From assembly GCF_017654505.1 (NCBI RefSeq), contig NC_054553.1, positions 6,635,618 to 6,699,617 on the forward strand: DNA of 64,000 bases, written 5' to 3'. The stretch comes from Polyodon spathula. Lineage: Eukaryota > Chordata > Actinopteri > Acipenseriformes > Polyodontidae. This document shows, piece by piece, positions 1-12,307 of this stretch. Under the pieces are notes generated by a model. That model was not told the origin of the DNA. It ran no database searches and saw nothing but the letters and a program-made list of their open reading frames with translations. Each line of letters begins with the position of its first letter. Position 1 is the first letter of the stretch. Position numbers and translations under genes: made by a program.

Positions 1-2758
1 GTTTTGGCAAGAAGTCTTTTCAGTGTTTTCAAATGTGTTTCTAGTATTGTTAGAAAAACAAAATAAGATCACTACATGGTGATGGCTCTTTTATACAGAC
101 GCTTCAGCTGATCTTAATTACATGTGTCTGCGTCAGGCAGCTGGAACTGAAGAATAGCACCTGAACTCAGGTGAAAGTATGTTAATGCAGACTTTATAAA
201 AAAAAAAAAAAAAAAAAAAAAGAAACAACAATATTTCACTAATTTCACTGGCAGACATCATCTCATAGTCCTTGTCTGACATCATCTCATAGTCCTTGTC
301 TGTTATATACATTAACTGTCTGGTATATACAGGCTTGCACAGTTACAACATGTGTTATGTTATTGGCTAGAAAAGGAATAGAAACATTTCAAAAGGCAGG
401 ATGATAACAATGTTGCATGATACTCCCAGTACAAAAGGAGCTGTTCAATACCCTGGCCTGTAGTTTCTGTAATGTGTCAAGCAGGCTTTAGAAGAGACCG
501 GGGGGGATGGGTTAAGGATTGAAAGGAGCAACGGCGAGCTCTAGCTGACATGAGCCATAAATCTCTGCTGGCTCATCGCTGGAGCAGTGGCAGGAGGAAG
601 CCGTCTCCTGGCCTGCTGCCTGCAGCGGTCATGAGCTCCGGAGCTGTTTGAGTGGGTGGAAAGAAAACAGATCATAGGGGGAGAAGGGGAGGCTTCAGAA
701 ACTCTTGTCAGAAAGCATTCGTACTGATCAAATTATAAAGGAAAAGCAAAACAACATCAGGACTGAGAATCCCCTGGAAATGATTCACCTTTCGAATCCC
801 AGACATGTTCAGAGACCCACCACAAATATTCATCCAAATTGCAATACCCCATGTGAATGTATAGCCGATTATATCTCCAATGTGTTTCCGGTTTTAATAA
901 TTGGATTAAAGGTACAGGCACCAGAGTTGATTCCCTACAAGAGTCATTAAAGAGCCACTTGGTAAGGTATGAAACTATACTTCTAGACAGTTTGTCTTCA
1001 TTTGACTAGTCTTTAATGGCAAAGGAGTGTGGCATTACAATGACAACGCAATGGTTTCATACAATGGGTACCAACAATGCTGTGAGCCATAGCATTCTGT
1101 TGTAGCGTCATGATGTCATATGCTGTGGTCTGCTAAGATTTCTCCAGTTATCTGCTTTTGTAATAACTATACTAAAGTGCCATCACAGCAGTGGAATGAG
1201 CATCTTTATAAACACTGTCAGAAAGGGTACAGTTATTATTATTATTATTATTGTCGCAACATAAAATATTATTTCATGAATTGTCATTCACTTCTGAATG
1301 GATTCCACAGAGTACCTGTCAGACAGACATGTGAATATGTAAATGTCTGTCGGTAGCAGAGCATTCAAATGAGACCCTTAAACAGTAAGAAGTTAATAGC
1401 AGCGAGAACTAAAAATAAGTATTTTTAGATGTAGTTCCATATTTTCTACTTTGCCTACCTAAAATACATTTGCCAGACATTATTGAGCGTCAGGTTTTTA
1501 AAAAATATTTAGAAACTGAGTTTAAGGACTACTAAATATGCAATAATAACACACCGCCACAAGAGGGCACTCTTGAGGGGTGGGGAGTTTCAACGCTACA
1601 GATCTGTCACCATTGTATACAAAAATAGGTTTATATAACTGAGTAAAAGGCTTTGAAAATCAAACTCAATATATTGTGATTCTCCAAGATTCAAAAGGTC
1701 CAGCCCATTATATTAGCAAAAAAACATCATAATGGCTCTGACTGAAGATTAATAAGAAATAACGTGCACCCAACTCAAATGTAGTATAAGGACGTCATTT
1801 TATTGAGGAGTTCAGGTGACATGAAAACCACAACAGTGAAAAGTGGTTGCCAGAGCCTATGGATGTGAATACCAATATTATGTATTTGTACTAATGTAAA
1901 CAAAATCTAGTATTCCCTGCATTCTGAAGCTTTAGAAACTGTATAAACTGCTCCTATCACTACTATTTTGTCTGTTTCCAGTTGGTTGGGTAGTGTAATT
2001 TATCTGTAAGCAATTTTCCTTTTTAATGTGCTCTGATATGTTTCAGAAAGGGATAAGTACACTGGTAGCCTGCAGAGGAGAAAACAATCTCGTGAAAGAT
2101 TTAGCTACGAGGGTCAGTTTAATCATCAGCATAGCTGTTCATTGAAGTAAGTGCTAATCCTATAACACACCTGCCATAGCTGTTGCACTAGGTGCAGTAT
2201 TGTTTCCTTTTTGTATTTCTCTGCTGCCTTTATTTCCAGCTTAACATCGAGGTGAAAGAAAACAGCATTTGATGAAAAGCCACGGAGCATAATACTTCAG
2301 CAAGGGGCTATATCTTCTGATGTCTCCCTTTTATCCAGTGCCAATCATGTTTTCCAGCACTCTCTGTGATTCTTAGCCAGAGGTGTCTGATCTGTACAAA
2401 GAAATTTGAACAGGGTATTACAAAAACTAATGAGACAATAGCAGCTGGCTGGAAGATTACTGATTGGATGATGATGGAGCACTATTGTTTGAAAATGGCA
2501 TGGCTTTATTCATAGTCATGTATTTCAGGTGTTCCATGCTAGGTGGAACCTGACCTTTCGAACCTGTAATTGCAAGCAAGTTCGTTCTATTTCTCTTATA
2601 CATTTGTGGAGCTCTAAGGATAATCTTGCCCTGGTAATTCCTGGCCAGTTGGTCACCTGTGATGATTGAATGGCATTTGTTGTCCACTTTTTTTCTTGCT
2701 AAATAGTCATTGAAAGTTTTGTAAAATGAACAGTTATTCCTAATAGAAAAAAAAATTC
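1..2758. other. Intergenic DNA, no gene seen
   Basis: Contains the A run at 198-221, the 24-bp duplication at 254-301 and a TTA run at 1233-1252. Open frames are under 85 codons and match no family I recognise. Confidence 0.6.
254..301 (+). repeat. Tandem duplication of a 24-bp unit
   Basis: GACATCATCTCATAGTCC plus TTGTCT occurs twice, back to back and identical (254-277 and 278-301). It lies 30 bp after a 24-base A run (198-221). Confidence 0.9.
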
Positions 2759-2942
2759 TGCCAGGCAGTTGGGGGTGCTATAGCATGGCAAGATGACCCA
2801 GTGACTTCAGAGTCAATGCAACGCTGCCTGTGGAATCCTCAGTGGAGATATGCAGCTTTGCCAGAACGTGCTTTGCCTGTGCTCCCCTGACTGCATGACT
2901 CATTACACGGTCATGCCTTTACCGGTTAAGCCAAACTATTGT
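2759..2942 (-). mobile_element. tRNA-derived SINE, second family, copy 1
   Basis: The minus strand begins TGGCTTAACCGGTAAAGG (A-box-like head), followed by a decayed B-box region and a body with CTGAGGATTCCACAGGCAG. The same order is found on the plus strand at about 59.99-60.18 kb. The two copies support each other as members of one dispersed family. Confidence 0.5.
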
Positions 2943-5900
2943 TCTCACTGTGGTACCAGTCTACCAAGGGCAGTGTGCATTGAAGGGTGGGATTGTAATA
3001 TCTACAGCATGTTCTTATAACTGGATGGTTTTTCTGTATAATAAAGTATAATCTGCTGCCTTTAATATACAACCGGTACTGGTAGTTATTAGTTTATTGT
3101 ACGTACTCTGTTATAGATATTGTTTTATAAATACTGGTGATTCATGGTGGTGTCACTGTATTAATAGGACACAGTGTATTTGCTCTGGAAATTGTTTCTT
3201 GTCATGTGAACCATTCATGACAAAATCATGGCTGGCTATGACAGAACCAATCACCCCTTGAGGATTTACAAGCATTTATACCTTCCTTGACGCCCTCATG
3301 CCTAATGTGTTCATCCTCTTCTGTAGAGCCCTTCTCATATAAACAGGGAACAGCAATCTCTATATTGTGTGTCATCACATTATATTGTTCCTGTAATGCT
3401 TTCACCCAGTGCCCTCTGACATTGATTACAGGCAGGCAGGTATTATGCATCACATTGCCGTTTTGCCTTAAAATTAAGCTTACCCCCCACCCGACCCCCA
3501 GTCTCATCTCATCAAGCACAGGATTTCAATAGAATTAAATAAAAGCATCTGCTGTGGAACCAGCTCAAAAAAGAAATCTTATTATTTAAAATGCCTTACG
3601 TTAAAGAATTCCCCTACTGTTAAACTAATTCCCCATTGCATTGTTATTTTATTTATTTCTATAATACTATAAACTGTTGTTTGACTACTGTCTGTCACAC
3701 ATGCCTGTCACATGGTATCTTGCAATTCTCCCTCCTTTTTAAAATAAATAAATCCATACATTAGAATTCACTATCATTACACGTTAACTGCACTAGCTTT
3801 GGACTGTCATCCCGAGAGACAGGACTCTGAGGATTGTTGTTATGGTGAACCTGAAAGGTCGATGCTGTTATTCTATTATCATAGTCTCTCTCTAATTTGC
3901 AAAAGCTCAGAATTAAACAGACAACCAAAACACCCTCACTCATACAAACAAGGAATTAAAAACCCAGAATTCGTCACTCATACTGCAGTTAAGTGGTCTT
4001 GTTAATTAGCTTTTGCTTGTGGCAGTTGGCTTTCTCATTCCCTATGTAACAAGCTTTTAACCTGTAACACTGATTACCACTTACTATCTCCCCGCAGATT
4101 ATTGAGTCTTGATACCAGAGTTATAAACCCTCTCGGAGTTGTAGGTGTGGGGATGAGCCCCTCCTTCTGAACCCCTGCTCCCCATAGACACTCCCTGAGA
4201 CCACCACCGACACACAGTTTGATCAGCATTACAACTTCCAGATAAGGGAGTTTTAATGGAAGCTCCTGAGACAGAAGCTAAAACACAACACAATTTTTTT
4301 TAAAAGATGCACTTACAAATGTATATATTTTTTACTAATAATTCTCCAATTAGCACTAACCTTGGACTACCTTATGTTCAAAATAGCCAAAGTGACAAAT
4401 ACACCCTGATTCACTCATTTACTTTTAGTTAATTATGTGTCCTTCCTTTATTTGTTAATGCATGAAAACTTGTTTGTGATTTCTCCAAGACATATATCAA
4501 TTCTATTTAATTATTTACTTTAGTGAGGATAATTTGGTGGAGCAAGTATCGTGACTATATACAGGGCCAAACTTAGTGGGTATTGCCACAACTACAGTGT
4601 TTTGAACATTTGAATGCCAAAGTGCTTCAAACTCCAAGGGACCCCAACCCACAGAAGCACATTCCATTTTCGCTGTGAAAATACTGTAAGAGGCAGGCAG
4701 AAATCTCAGAATGGTGACATGAATGCCTAAAACGTAATGTAGGTTACCATGGAAAAAATGTGAGTTGTATTCGTGGTACTGCCAACTGACAGTCTGTAGA
4801 GGGGGCTATTAGGGAGCCCTGGTAGGAACTTGGACTAACATTATTCTTCATATCAGTGTATGTAATTTTTGGTGCATGCAAACAATATAGCAGACATGTA
4901 AGACCAGTATATCTTGATCTATTGTAATTTATTTGGAAGTATATCTGTGTAGGAACTGTATAATAAAATCACAAATATGCCACAGCAATATGGTAAGCCA
5001 CAGTAAAAGCATAAGAAAAGCATTGTAATTCATATCATAACTTTAAACAACTATAGTTATGCTGCATACAAATATACAAATGTAGACTCTGATGAAGGCA
5101 TACATCAGTTGTGTTTTATACTACCTAAGTTGTTAATTTTGAAATTCTGTAACATTAGTTGCTTTTTCCTTTGATAAAATAATGCTGCAATGTGTTAAAA
5201 GAGAATATGGTTGAAACAGCACAAGGATATAAAAATAATGAGGGAAAATGAACTTGATATTGACACAAATGTGAATAAAATTAGCCTTTGTCGACTTGAC
5301 TTTCTAATTTCTCAATAAATTACTGTACAATTTTACCAGATTTTATTCAGGAAATCCCTCTTTGTCTTTTAGCTAGGGTTTCGGCAGGTAAAGACAAGCC
5401 ACACAGCCTTTATATAAACAGTAAACAGCAAGCATGTAAGCTTTGTTAAGTTTTAATATGTGACATTAAGCTGACGTGTAGAAATATGCCGGTGCAGTTT
5501 AAATGTTTTTTTTCTAAAAAGTCTGCATAAATATCATCACATTCCCACACACAAGCATAAAAAGGAGGATCTTCTTGTAACTCGGCATGCATTATGCATG
5601 GTTGTCTCCACAGGCTTATTTGCACTGAAGTGTCACGGACAAATTAACTATGATAAACGGCACAGATTAATAAGCTTTGGCTCCTGTGCAATTCTAGTAT
5701 TAAGTGTGATTTTATATTAAGTCACCTATGAGTTCCTGTTGGATTTATGATCAAATCATTTATTTTGAGTGTCATTAATAGTATTTGATCCTTTAGTGTC
5801 CCCAGTTTGAGTAAGTGTGGAATGTTTTTGAAATTGATCTTTATTTATACAAAAATCAGTAGTAAATATGTTAATATCTAATTACATTTGAATTAATATT

Positions 5901-6939
5901 ATCTATTTAAAGTGCGTCACCTTTGCATAAAAAAAAACAGAATATATTAATCCTTTCATGTCCTCATACGAGGATGTAAAAAAAGTGAAAATTAAACAGC
6001 TATGTGCATATGAAAGGGTTAATACCCTTTCTGTCAACAGAAACAGCCATCAGCTTCATGTCATGCACTTTTCTGAGAGAGCAGGCATTACCGACAGGAA
6101 ACGGAAAGCTTTGTCAAGTAGTGTATATACACAATTGCCACCTGCTGGGTTTTTTTTTAAAATTGGAAAAGGATTCTCAATATTAAAAACAGCATTCAAT
6201 AAATACAATTACATTTTTTTAACCCTACACCTAACTCCTGCAAACACTTTCTGATGTGTTCAAGCAACTTTGTATGACAGCAGAAAATACAAGGCGAGGA
6301 TGGGAAGGTACGTGGTTGTAGCTGCCATCAAACATTGTTTCAATGATTGCCTTGCTCTGTGTCAAAAGCCTTGGCTTTTCATCATTTGCGAACATGTAGC
6401 TGCTCATTTTAAAGTGTGATGTCTGAAATGAAAAAAGGATTGATTCCTCTTTGGAGGCTGTGCCAGGCTTTTTGAATTGTCTCTGGCTTGCCTGTGATGG
6501 GGGGTGACAGCCCTCCGTGACCTGAACGTTTTTTCAGGACTCTCAGAAGATCATTTCCGGAGAGCAGCTTGGTGCAGGCGAGAAATCATCAGGAGGATGG
6601 GAGTCAGTGAGTCATCTGTGGGAGCTGGACTGGAGAGATAGCGCTTCGCTGAGATAAATGACAGCTCCACTTCACTCTGCTCAAATAGAAATGCAGGGGG
6701 ATCTAAAGGCTACTGTAGTGTGGATACTATTAGAACCTACCACCCCAGTGTCTAACATTCCCTTGCAAAAGTTTCCCATTGTAAATGCATAGCAAAGTAT
6801 AATACAGCACAGCATTAAAAAGTCAAGCATTGTAAAGTCAAGTATATTAAAAATGATTGGAAACCATGGTGAACTATAATAAATGCTAAATATAACCTTC
6901 AGAATGACTACGCACATTTACAGTGAGAAACTTTTATTA

Positions 6940-6996
6940 AGGTTGATTTGAACCCAGGATCTTCAAGTTCTTAGTCCTTCATATACTTAAGATGTT
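6940..6996 (-). repeat. Possible SINE head relic
   Basis: The minus strand contains CCTGGGTTCAAATC, a good B box, preceded by GGACTAAGAACTTGAAG like a tRNA anticodon arm. The A box is weak. Confidence 0.3.
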
Positions 6997-7289
6997 TAAA
7001 ATATACTAGTTTATATTTTTGTTTAAAAAAAAAAAAAATTGAAACAGGCTTCAAATTGCATTTCCTTTCGTTGTTTCCTTTTTCTGTTACCTTACCATTT
7101 TATGTTTTTTGCAATCATTCTGAGTGGTTATTGCAATTGCCAAGAGGGAAGGAAAGGTCTGCATTTTCACAAGTCAATAGATATGCAGACTGACTAATGC
7201 CACAGCTACATTACAGCAACAGAGATAGGCACATAGTGATGTAGACCAGCCTCACGCAGTTTCTGTTTCCCTTTTATTCAACTTGACAT

Positions 7290-7352
7290 AATTCACTACA
7301 ATGGCTCCCCTTGCACTCAGAACGATAGTGCTCTTACCACTGCATGGTCTTA
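7290..7352 (-). repeat. Possible SINE head relic
   Basis: The minus strand contains CATGCAGTGGTAAGAGCAC, matching a tRNA A-box region. A B box is not convincing. Confidence 0.3.
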
Positions 7353-7525
7353 CTTCTAATAGAGATCAAAGAGAGGTGTGTGGAAAAAATAAATACTAAA
7401 TGTATGTTTATGAATCTTTCTCAGTTTGCCTGGTTTTCTGGGATGGCCATGTTAAATATGCCTGTAATTCATTACAAATAAGATGTGCATATCAATGATT
7501 ATTTCCCGGTTAACTCTCTCTCTCC

Positions 7526-7565
<40 letters not shown>

Positions 7566-7915
7566 CAGCTGTACTCAGAATTAATCTCTACTGTTGTGTG
7601 AAACATGATTTTGCAAGTGTTAAATGTACCTGCTATTGTATGTAAGTAATAACACTACCCAAAGAACATGAACATTGAAGATCTGCATCAAACAGAGTAT
7701 TCTTTACAATGCAAGGCTTATTTGCAAATGTTATTTGTAAACTGAAGGGTGCAGCAGTACAAATATACAGCCAGTTGTATCAATCAGATATGCAAATTAA
7801 ACAGTCCATAAATATTTAATCAACAGCTGACACCATTCATAAAGTATACCAAGTTCCAGGAAATGTTTAGTGAGGATCAGCAACTAATAGAGCGGAGCAA
7901 ATTAGAACAGATGTG

Positions 7916-8533
7916 CAGATTCTAGAAAGCACTGTCGCCCAATTCCTTTTGTTATTCTTGCAAATTTTAATGTCAGAAACGGCAAAGGTCTTAGAGAATA
8001 AATACAGATCAGATCCAAGACATTGGAGGCTTTCCAGGGTCTTTAATATAATGTGATTGTGTTCTGTTTGTACAGCACATCCTCACTGCTGCCCCAGGTA
8101 TTGGTTTAAGCCTTTCCAATATCCACACTTCCTATGCACCTGCCTGTTTGCAGCGCATGTTTTTTTTAAAGATGCTCAGAATGGCACATCACCTTTCTTT
8201 AAGGCTGCTGACCTATAACACCATGAAATAGAACTGCTGAAGGGAGCTTGAGGTGAGGAAAAATTCACTGTCAGCACAACTTTCACACTTTGTCTGGTGC
8301 ACTTGCCAGCAGCTTGTGTGTGGGGTACGCAAAAGCAGGCAATCTTATAAATGTGTTCACAACAAAGCATTGCAGAAAAAAAACCTGCTGAAAAGTAAAT
8401 ACTGTATGTTTGTCTCTTGCATGCACAAAGTTAACCTCTTTTTTTTTTACAGTGTCTGCTATAAGCACTATGACTGATGTACAGCTCCTAGAAAGGCTTG
8501 CCGTTCAATTCCTTTTGTAATTCTTGCAAAGTT
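7916..8533 (+). repeat. Pair of about 52-bp direct repeats 566 bp apart
   Basis: 7916-7967 and 8482-8533 align without gaps, sharing CAATTCCTTTTGT and ATTCTTGCAAA with a few differences. They could be two copies of a short element or the ends of a larger one. Confidence 0.55.
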
Positions 8534-9637
8534 GTCGCTACATTGATATAAGCAGCCATGTCCCTACAACACTGCTTCTGTACCATATCAGCATAACAAT
8601 GGTGATTCATTGCAGTCCCAAGATACCCTAATTGTCTGAACGGCGGTCCCTAATGTCAGGAAGAGACAGGACAGGAACATATTGTCAGCAAGTGGTGGCG
8701 GAATCAAGAAGGAAACAGAAGGCAGACAGACAGAAAGATGGCACAATGTATTGGCTAGGGTGTTCAAATAATCCTGCGTCTGGTTCTACCTTATTCATTT
8801 CTTGTTACCTATTTTTCATACACTGTACATTGGACCTGTAGAAGTCTTGACTATAGAGCGTTGTTGGCCGCCTGGAATTGATAGTTTCTGTTCTGCAGAG
8901 AAACTGAACTGCAGCAGTCAGAGTTGAAGTAGTGGTACAGTATAATGATTCCCAGTAGCTCCTTTTATACAGAAATATGGTCATTCAGATCCCAGAATAT
9001 ATGTTATATATGGACTGAAGAATAAAAAGTAAACGCGCTCTGTGGAAAAAAAAAAACAATGTTCTCTTTTAGCCTGAATGAAAGCAGAACATTGATAATT
9101 AGCTTTGTCTAGCTTATTGCCACATGCCATAGATAGATGGTGCCATTTTGTTTTGTTTTTCATCATTTAGCCGTATTGATTCTAGGGTTGTGAACGGAAG
9201 TGGATCGTATTTGGGAAGTAGGTTCCCTTTTATGTAACCAACAAAACAAATTACACAAAAGACTCCTTCTCAATGTTATTCCTGTGAGTTGCTGTGAAAG
9301 CTATTGCATAACATTGTTATTGTCCAATGCAATACATCCAACCTTGTCAGTTATATATGCTGTGTTCAACTGAACTTGTTCTTAGCCTGCTGGTTGGAAG
9401 ACCACTCCGGCTTTAAAGGGACACTCCCCCTTTTCTTTCTTTAGTGTTATAAACACATTTTCTTTTGTCTATTATGTTACATAGTTCACAGTACACAACA
9501 CAATCACACTGTAAATAAACTACTTGTTTTATTTTCAAACTCATCCTTGGACTGTGTGTTTGCTTTGTACTTCAACAACAAAACCTACAGAGCCTCCCAC
9601 AGTAACAGTAAATTTGTGAATAGATTTTTAAGAGACT

Positions 9638-10480
9638 GTGGCAATGTGGTTTGTAGTGCACAGGTGCAGTGGTGATGCGGGGCTCAGGAATGATAGACAC
9701 AAGACAGTTCACGGTGAAAAAGCAGCTCTTTATTTGCTGACAAATAATAATACCTGGCTCTACACAATGATATGTATCACTCAGGCAAACCACAGGGTTC
9801 ATAATACACTAAACAAGACACACACAAACACAACACGGTCACAAGTACAGCGTGAGTGCTCTTAGTGATTTACAGATTTATTTGTGTACAATGGTGAAGT
9901 CTAGTCCGGGTTTAATTGCTGGTGGTTGAGCTACAGCTCCCAGAAGTTAACCTTCTATTGACAAGCACAGACAGTTAGAAACAAACAAAACACTTAACAC
10001 TCATGATACACTTATCACAGTCCGTTTCCTTTCTCGGTCATTCTCATAACCTTATCAAAGGAACAGATTACATACCTAATTATACCCTTAGTCACGCCCC
10101 CTCGATAGCTACTTCAGTCACGTTTACACATAGTGTATCACTTTAGGACAATGACTTTGGGCATTGTGACTCCACCCCATTTCTGGCTGGCTGGCTTCCG
10201 ACTGACCCTGGAACGAACTGCCAGACCAACCAGTACGAGGCACTCTGTTCCTGTTAAACTGCACCCTCACAGATCGGGAGGGAGATGGCTGATTCAGATT
10301 AATTCGCTCTCTGTCAGAGAGACACATTCTGTTTTATCTGTGAAGTATGCTCCATATGTCAGGAGTCTGAGGAGCACTGAGGCGCTGGGAAGTCCACTTC
10401 AGACTGCTGTCTCCAGCTACTCAAGAAATGAACAGCAAAGACAGTAAACCAGCACATGCACTCACACAGACAGGGTAAGG
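9638..10480 (-). mobile_element. Possible LTR-like repeat
   Basis: A less AT-rich, repeat-like block. The minus strand has AATAAAGAGCTGC around 9725-9735 near the 3' side, as an LTR poly(A) signal would lie. There is no open reading frame of known family. No second copy is visible in the window, so this is a weak call. Confidence 0.25.
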
Positions 10481-12239
10481 CATTTTTGCGTGTTCATAAT
10501 CGTAAAGGGTTTGTCGGTAACAAAATTATTCCATAAATCTTACTGATTATACACTTTTATTTGCTACATAAGTCTCACATGTATAATTTTCAAAGAAACC
10601 GATAGCAAACATGCTTTTTTTTAATTTTAAAGCATGATAGCTGGCACTGCAGTACACTAGGTTAAAGAAATTTTTAATTTTCCATGCCTTACTCTGAGGA
10701 AGTATGTGACTGTCAAAACATGTTACTGACTGCAAAGCAAACACAGGATAGAGGGAGTTAAAAGGGTTGATATCAATTTCACACTCCCGATGAAATAAAC
10801 CAGTAAGTGTAACACTAACTAAGTATGGCTGACAAACAGAAATGTTTTTAACCAAGTGTAGTACCAGAGAATCATGGTTTAAAATGAAATACATGTTTTA
10901 TATAGCTTGTGCTTCTTTCAAAACAACGCAGCTGAGAACTCATGGCCCAGAATGTCAAAACTTTTCCGACCGCCAAGGAGGGATTTTGTGGCAGGGTTTT
11001 AACTTTCCGACTGTTTTTCGTGTTCCGAGCAAAAATCTAAATGGCCTGGAAGGCTGAGAACAGTCGCAAAACCTCAGTTCCAACAGTATTGGGAATGTTA
11101 TGCAAATGAAGTGGGTACCTAATTAACATACTCCTGTGCACAAATCAAAAACGCTGATGTGGTCGGAATGAATATTTTCTGTTAAAAATGGTTCCGCCTG
11201 TTTCAAAGAGTTCTAATGGAGAGGGGAACCTATTTCAAACAGGCTCCGTCTAAAAGAAACTAACTGTTTGGACCTTTCAGAAGAGCAAGTGCTCTGAAGA
11301 AATCGAATGCAGAAGCTACGATATTGTATTTATGTGATGAAGTTAAAGAGGATTTAGAGTCAAGCACCCTGAGGGGTATAAATAAATACATCTCTATATA
11401 TTTCTTTATTTATTTCAACATTTATTTATTAATTAATTACATTTTTTCTGGCATAAAATATCCTCTATAACCAGGTACATGAAACAATAATTTAATAGAG
11501 TACATATATTAAAATAAAAATAGGGTACATTAAAATGATCTCTCTAGCTTTACTTTTTTCTTTGTCCTAATGTACTTGATTTATTGTTATTATCTTACAT
11601 TAAATGTAACTTCTCTTCTTTCTCCATATTGCCTGAGACACATTTGTTTTGTTTTTCTCTGCCTTTACTACCTTTCAATCCCACCTGTTCATTGACTGAA
11701 ATCCTGAAATGATGTAAAAACTTATGCCATTGAAATATATCTTTCTCATTTAAATACTGAATAGTTATTCCACCACTTCTATGTAAATTTCAGCCACTCT
11801 GCCTGTCGGAAAACATTTTTTGATGGAAACAACGTTCAGGATAAGAGTCGGGCTGAAACAGACTGTAGGAAGACGCTTTTGATATTCAGAGCCAATGTGT
11901 TTAACTCAAAAGTTCATCTCAAATCTTACTAAAAATTATAAAAATAATATTCAATTAATAAATCAGAACCTTTATTTACCATTATTTATACATTATCATT
12001 ATGTTTTGATTCGGTAGCAGGGAAGGAGAGAGAGAGAGAGAGAGCACGTGTCATCTACCACTATAACCATATGAATAGAAATACTAGAAACAGTATTTAA
12101 AAAACAAAACATATTTTAAATGTCACAAATGTACCTCAGAACCACTTAGCCTTTTTTCTCTGAAAACAAAATCCCTGCAGCTCTTAAATCAAAGTATATG
12201 TTTAACAAGTGCTCTGTGCTGCTTTCCAATTATGCATGC

Positions 12240-12307
<68 letters not shown>

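Larger units (their letters stand above)
2943..9637. other. Intergenic DNA with SINE relics and a CT/TA microsatellite
   Basis: Apart from the SINE-like segments near 6.95 and 7.3 kb, the CT-then-TA run at 7514-7565 and the direct repeat pair, I see nothing. Paired overlapping frames around 3.2-3.5 kb and 8.2-8.5 kb are chance frames. Confidence 0.55.
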
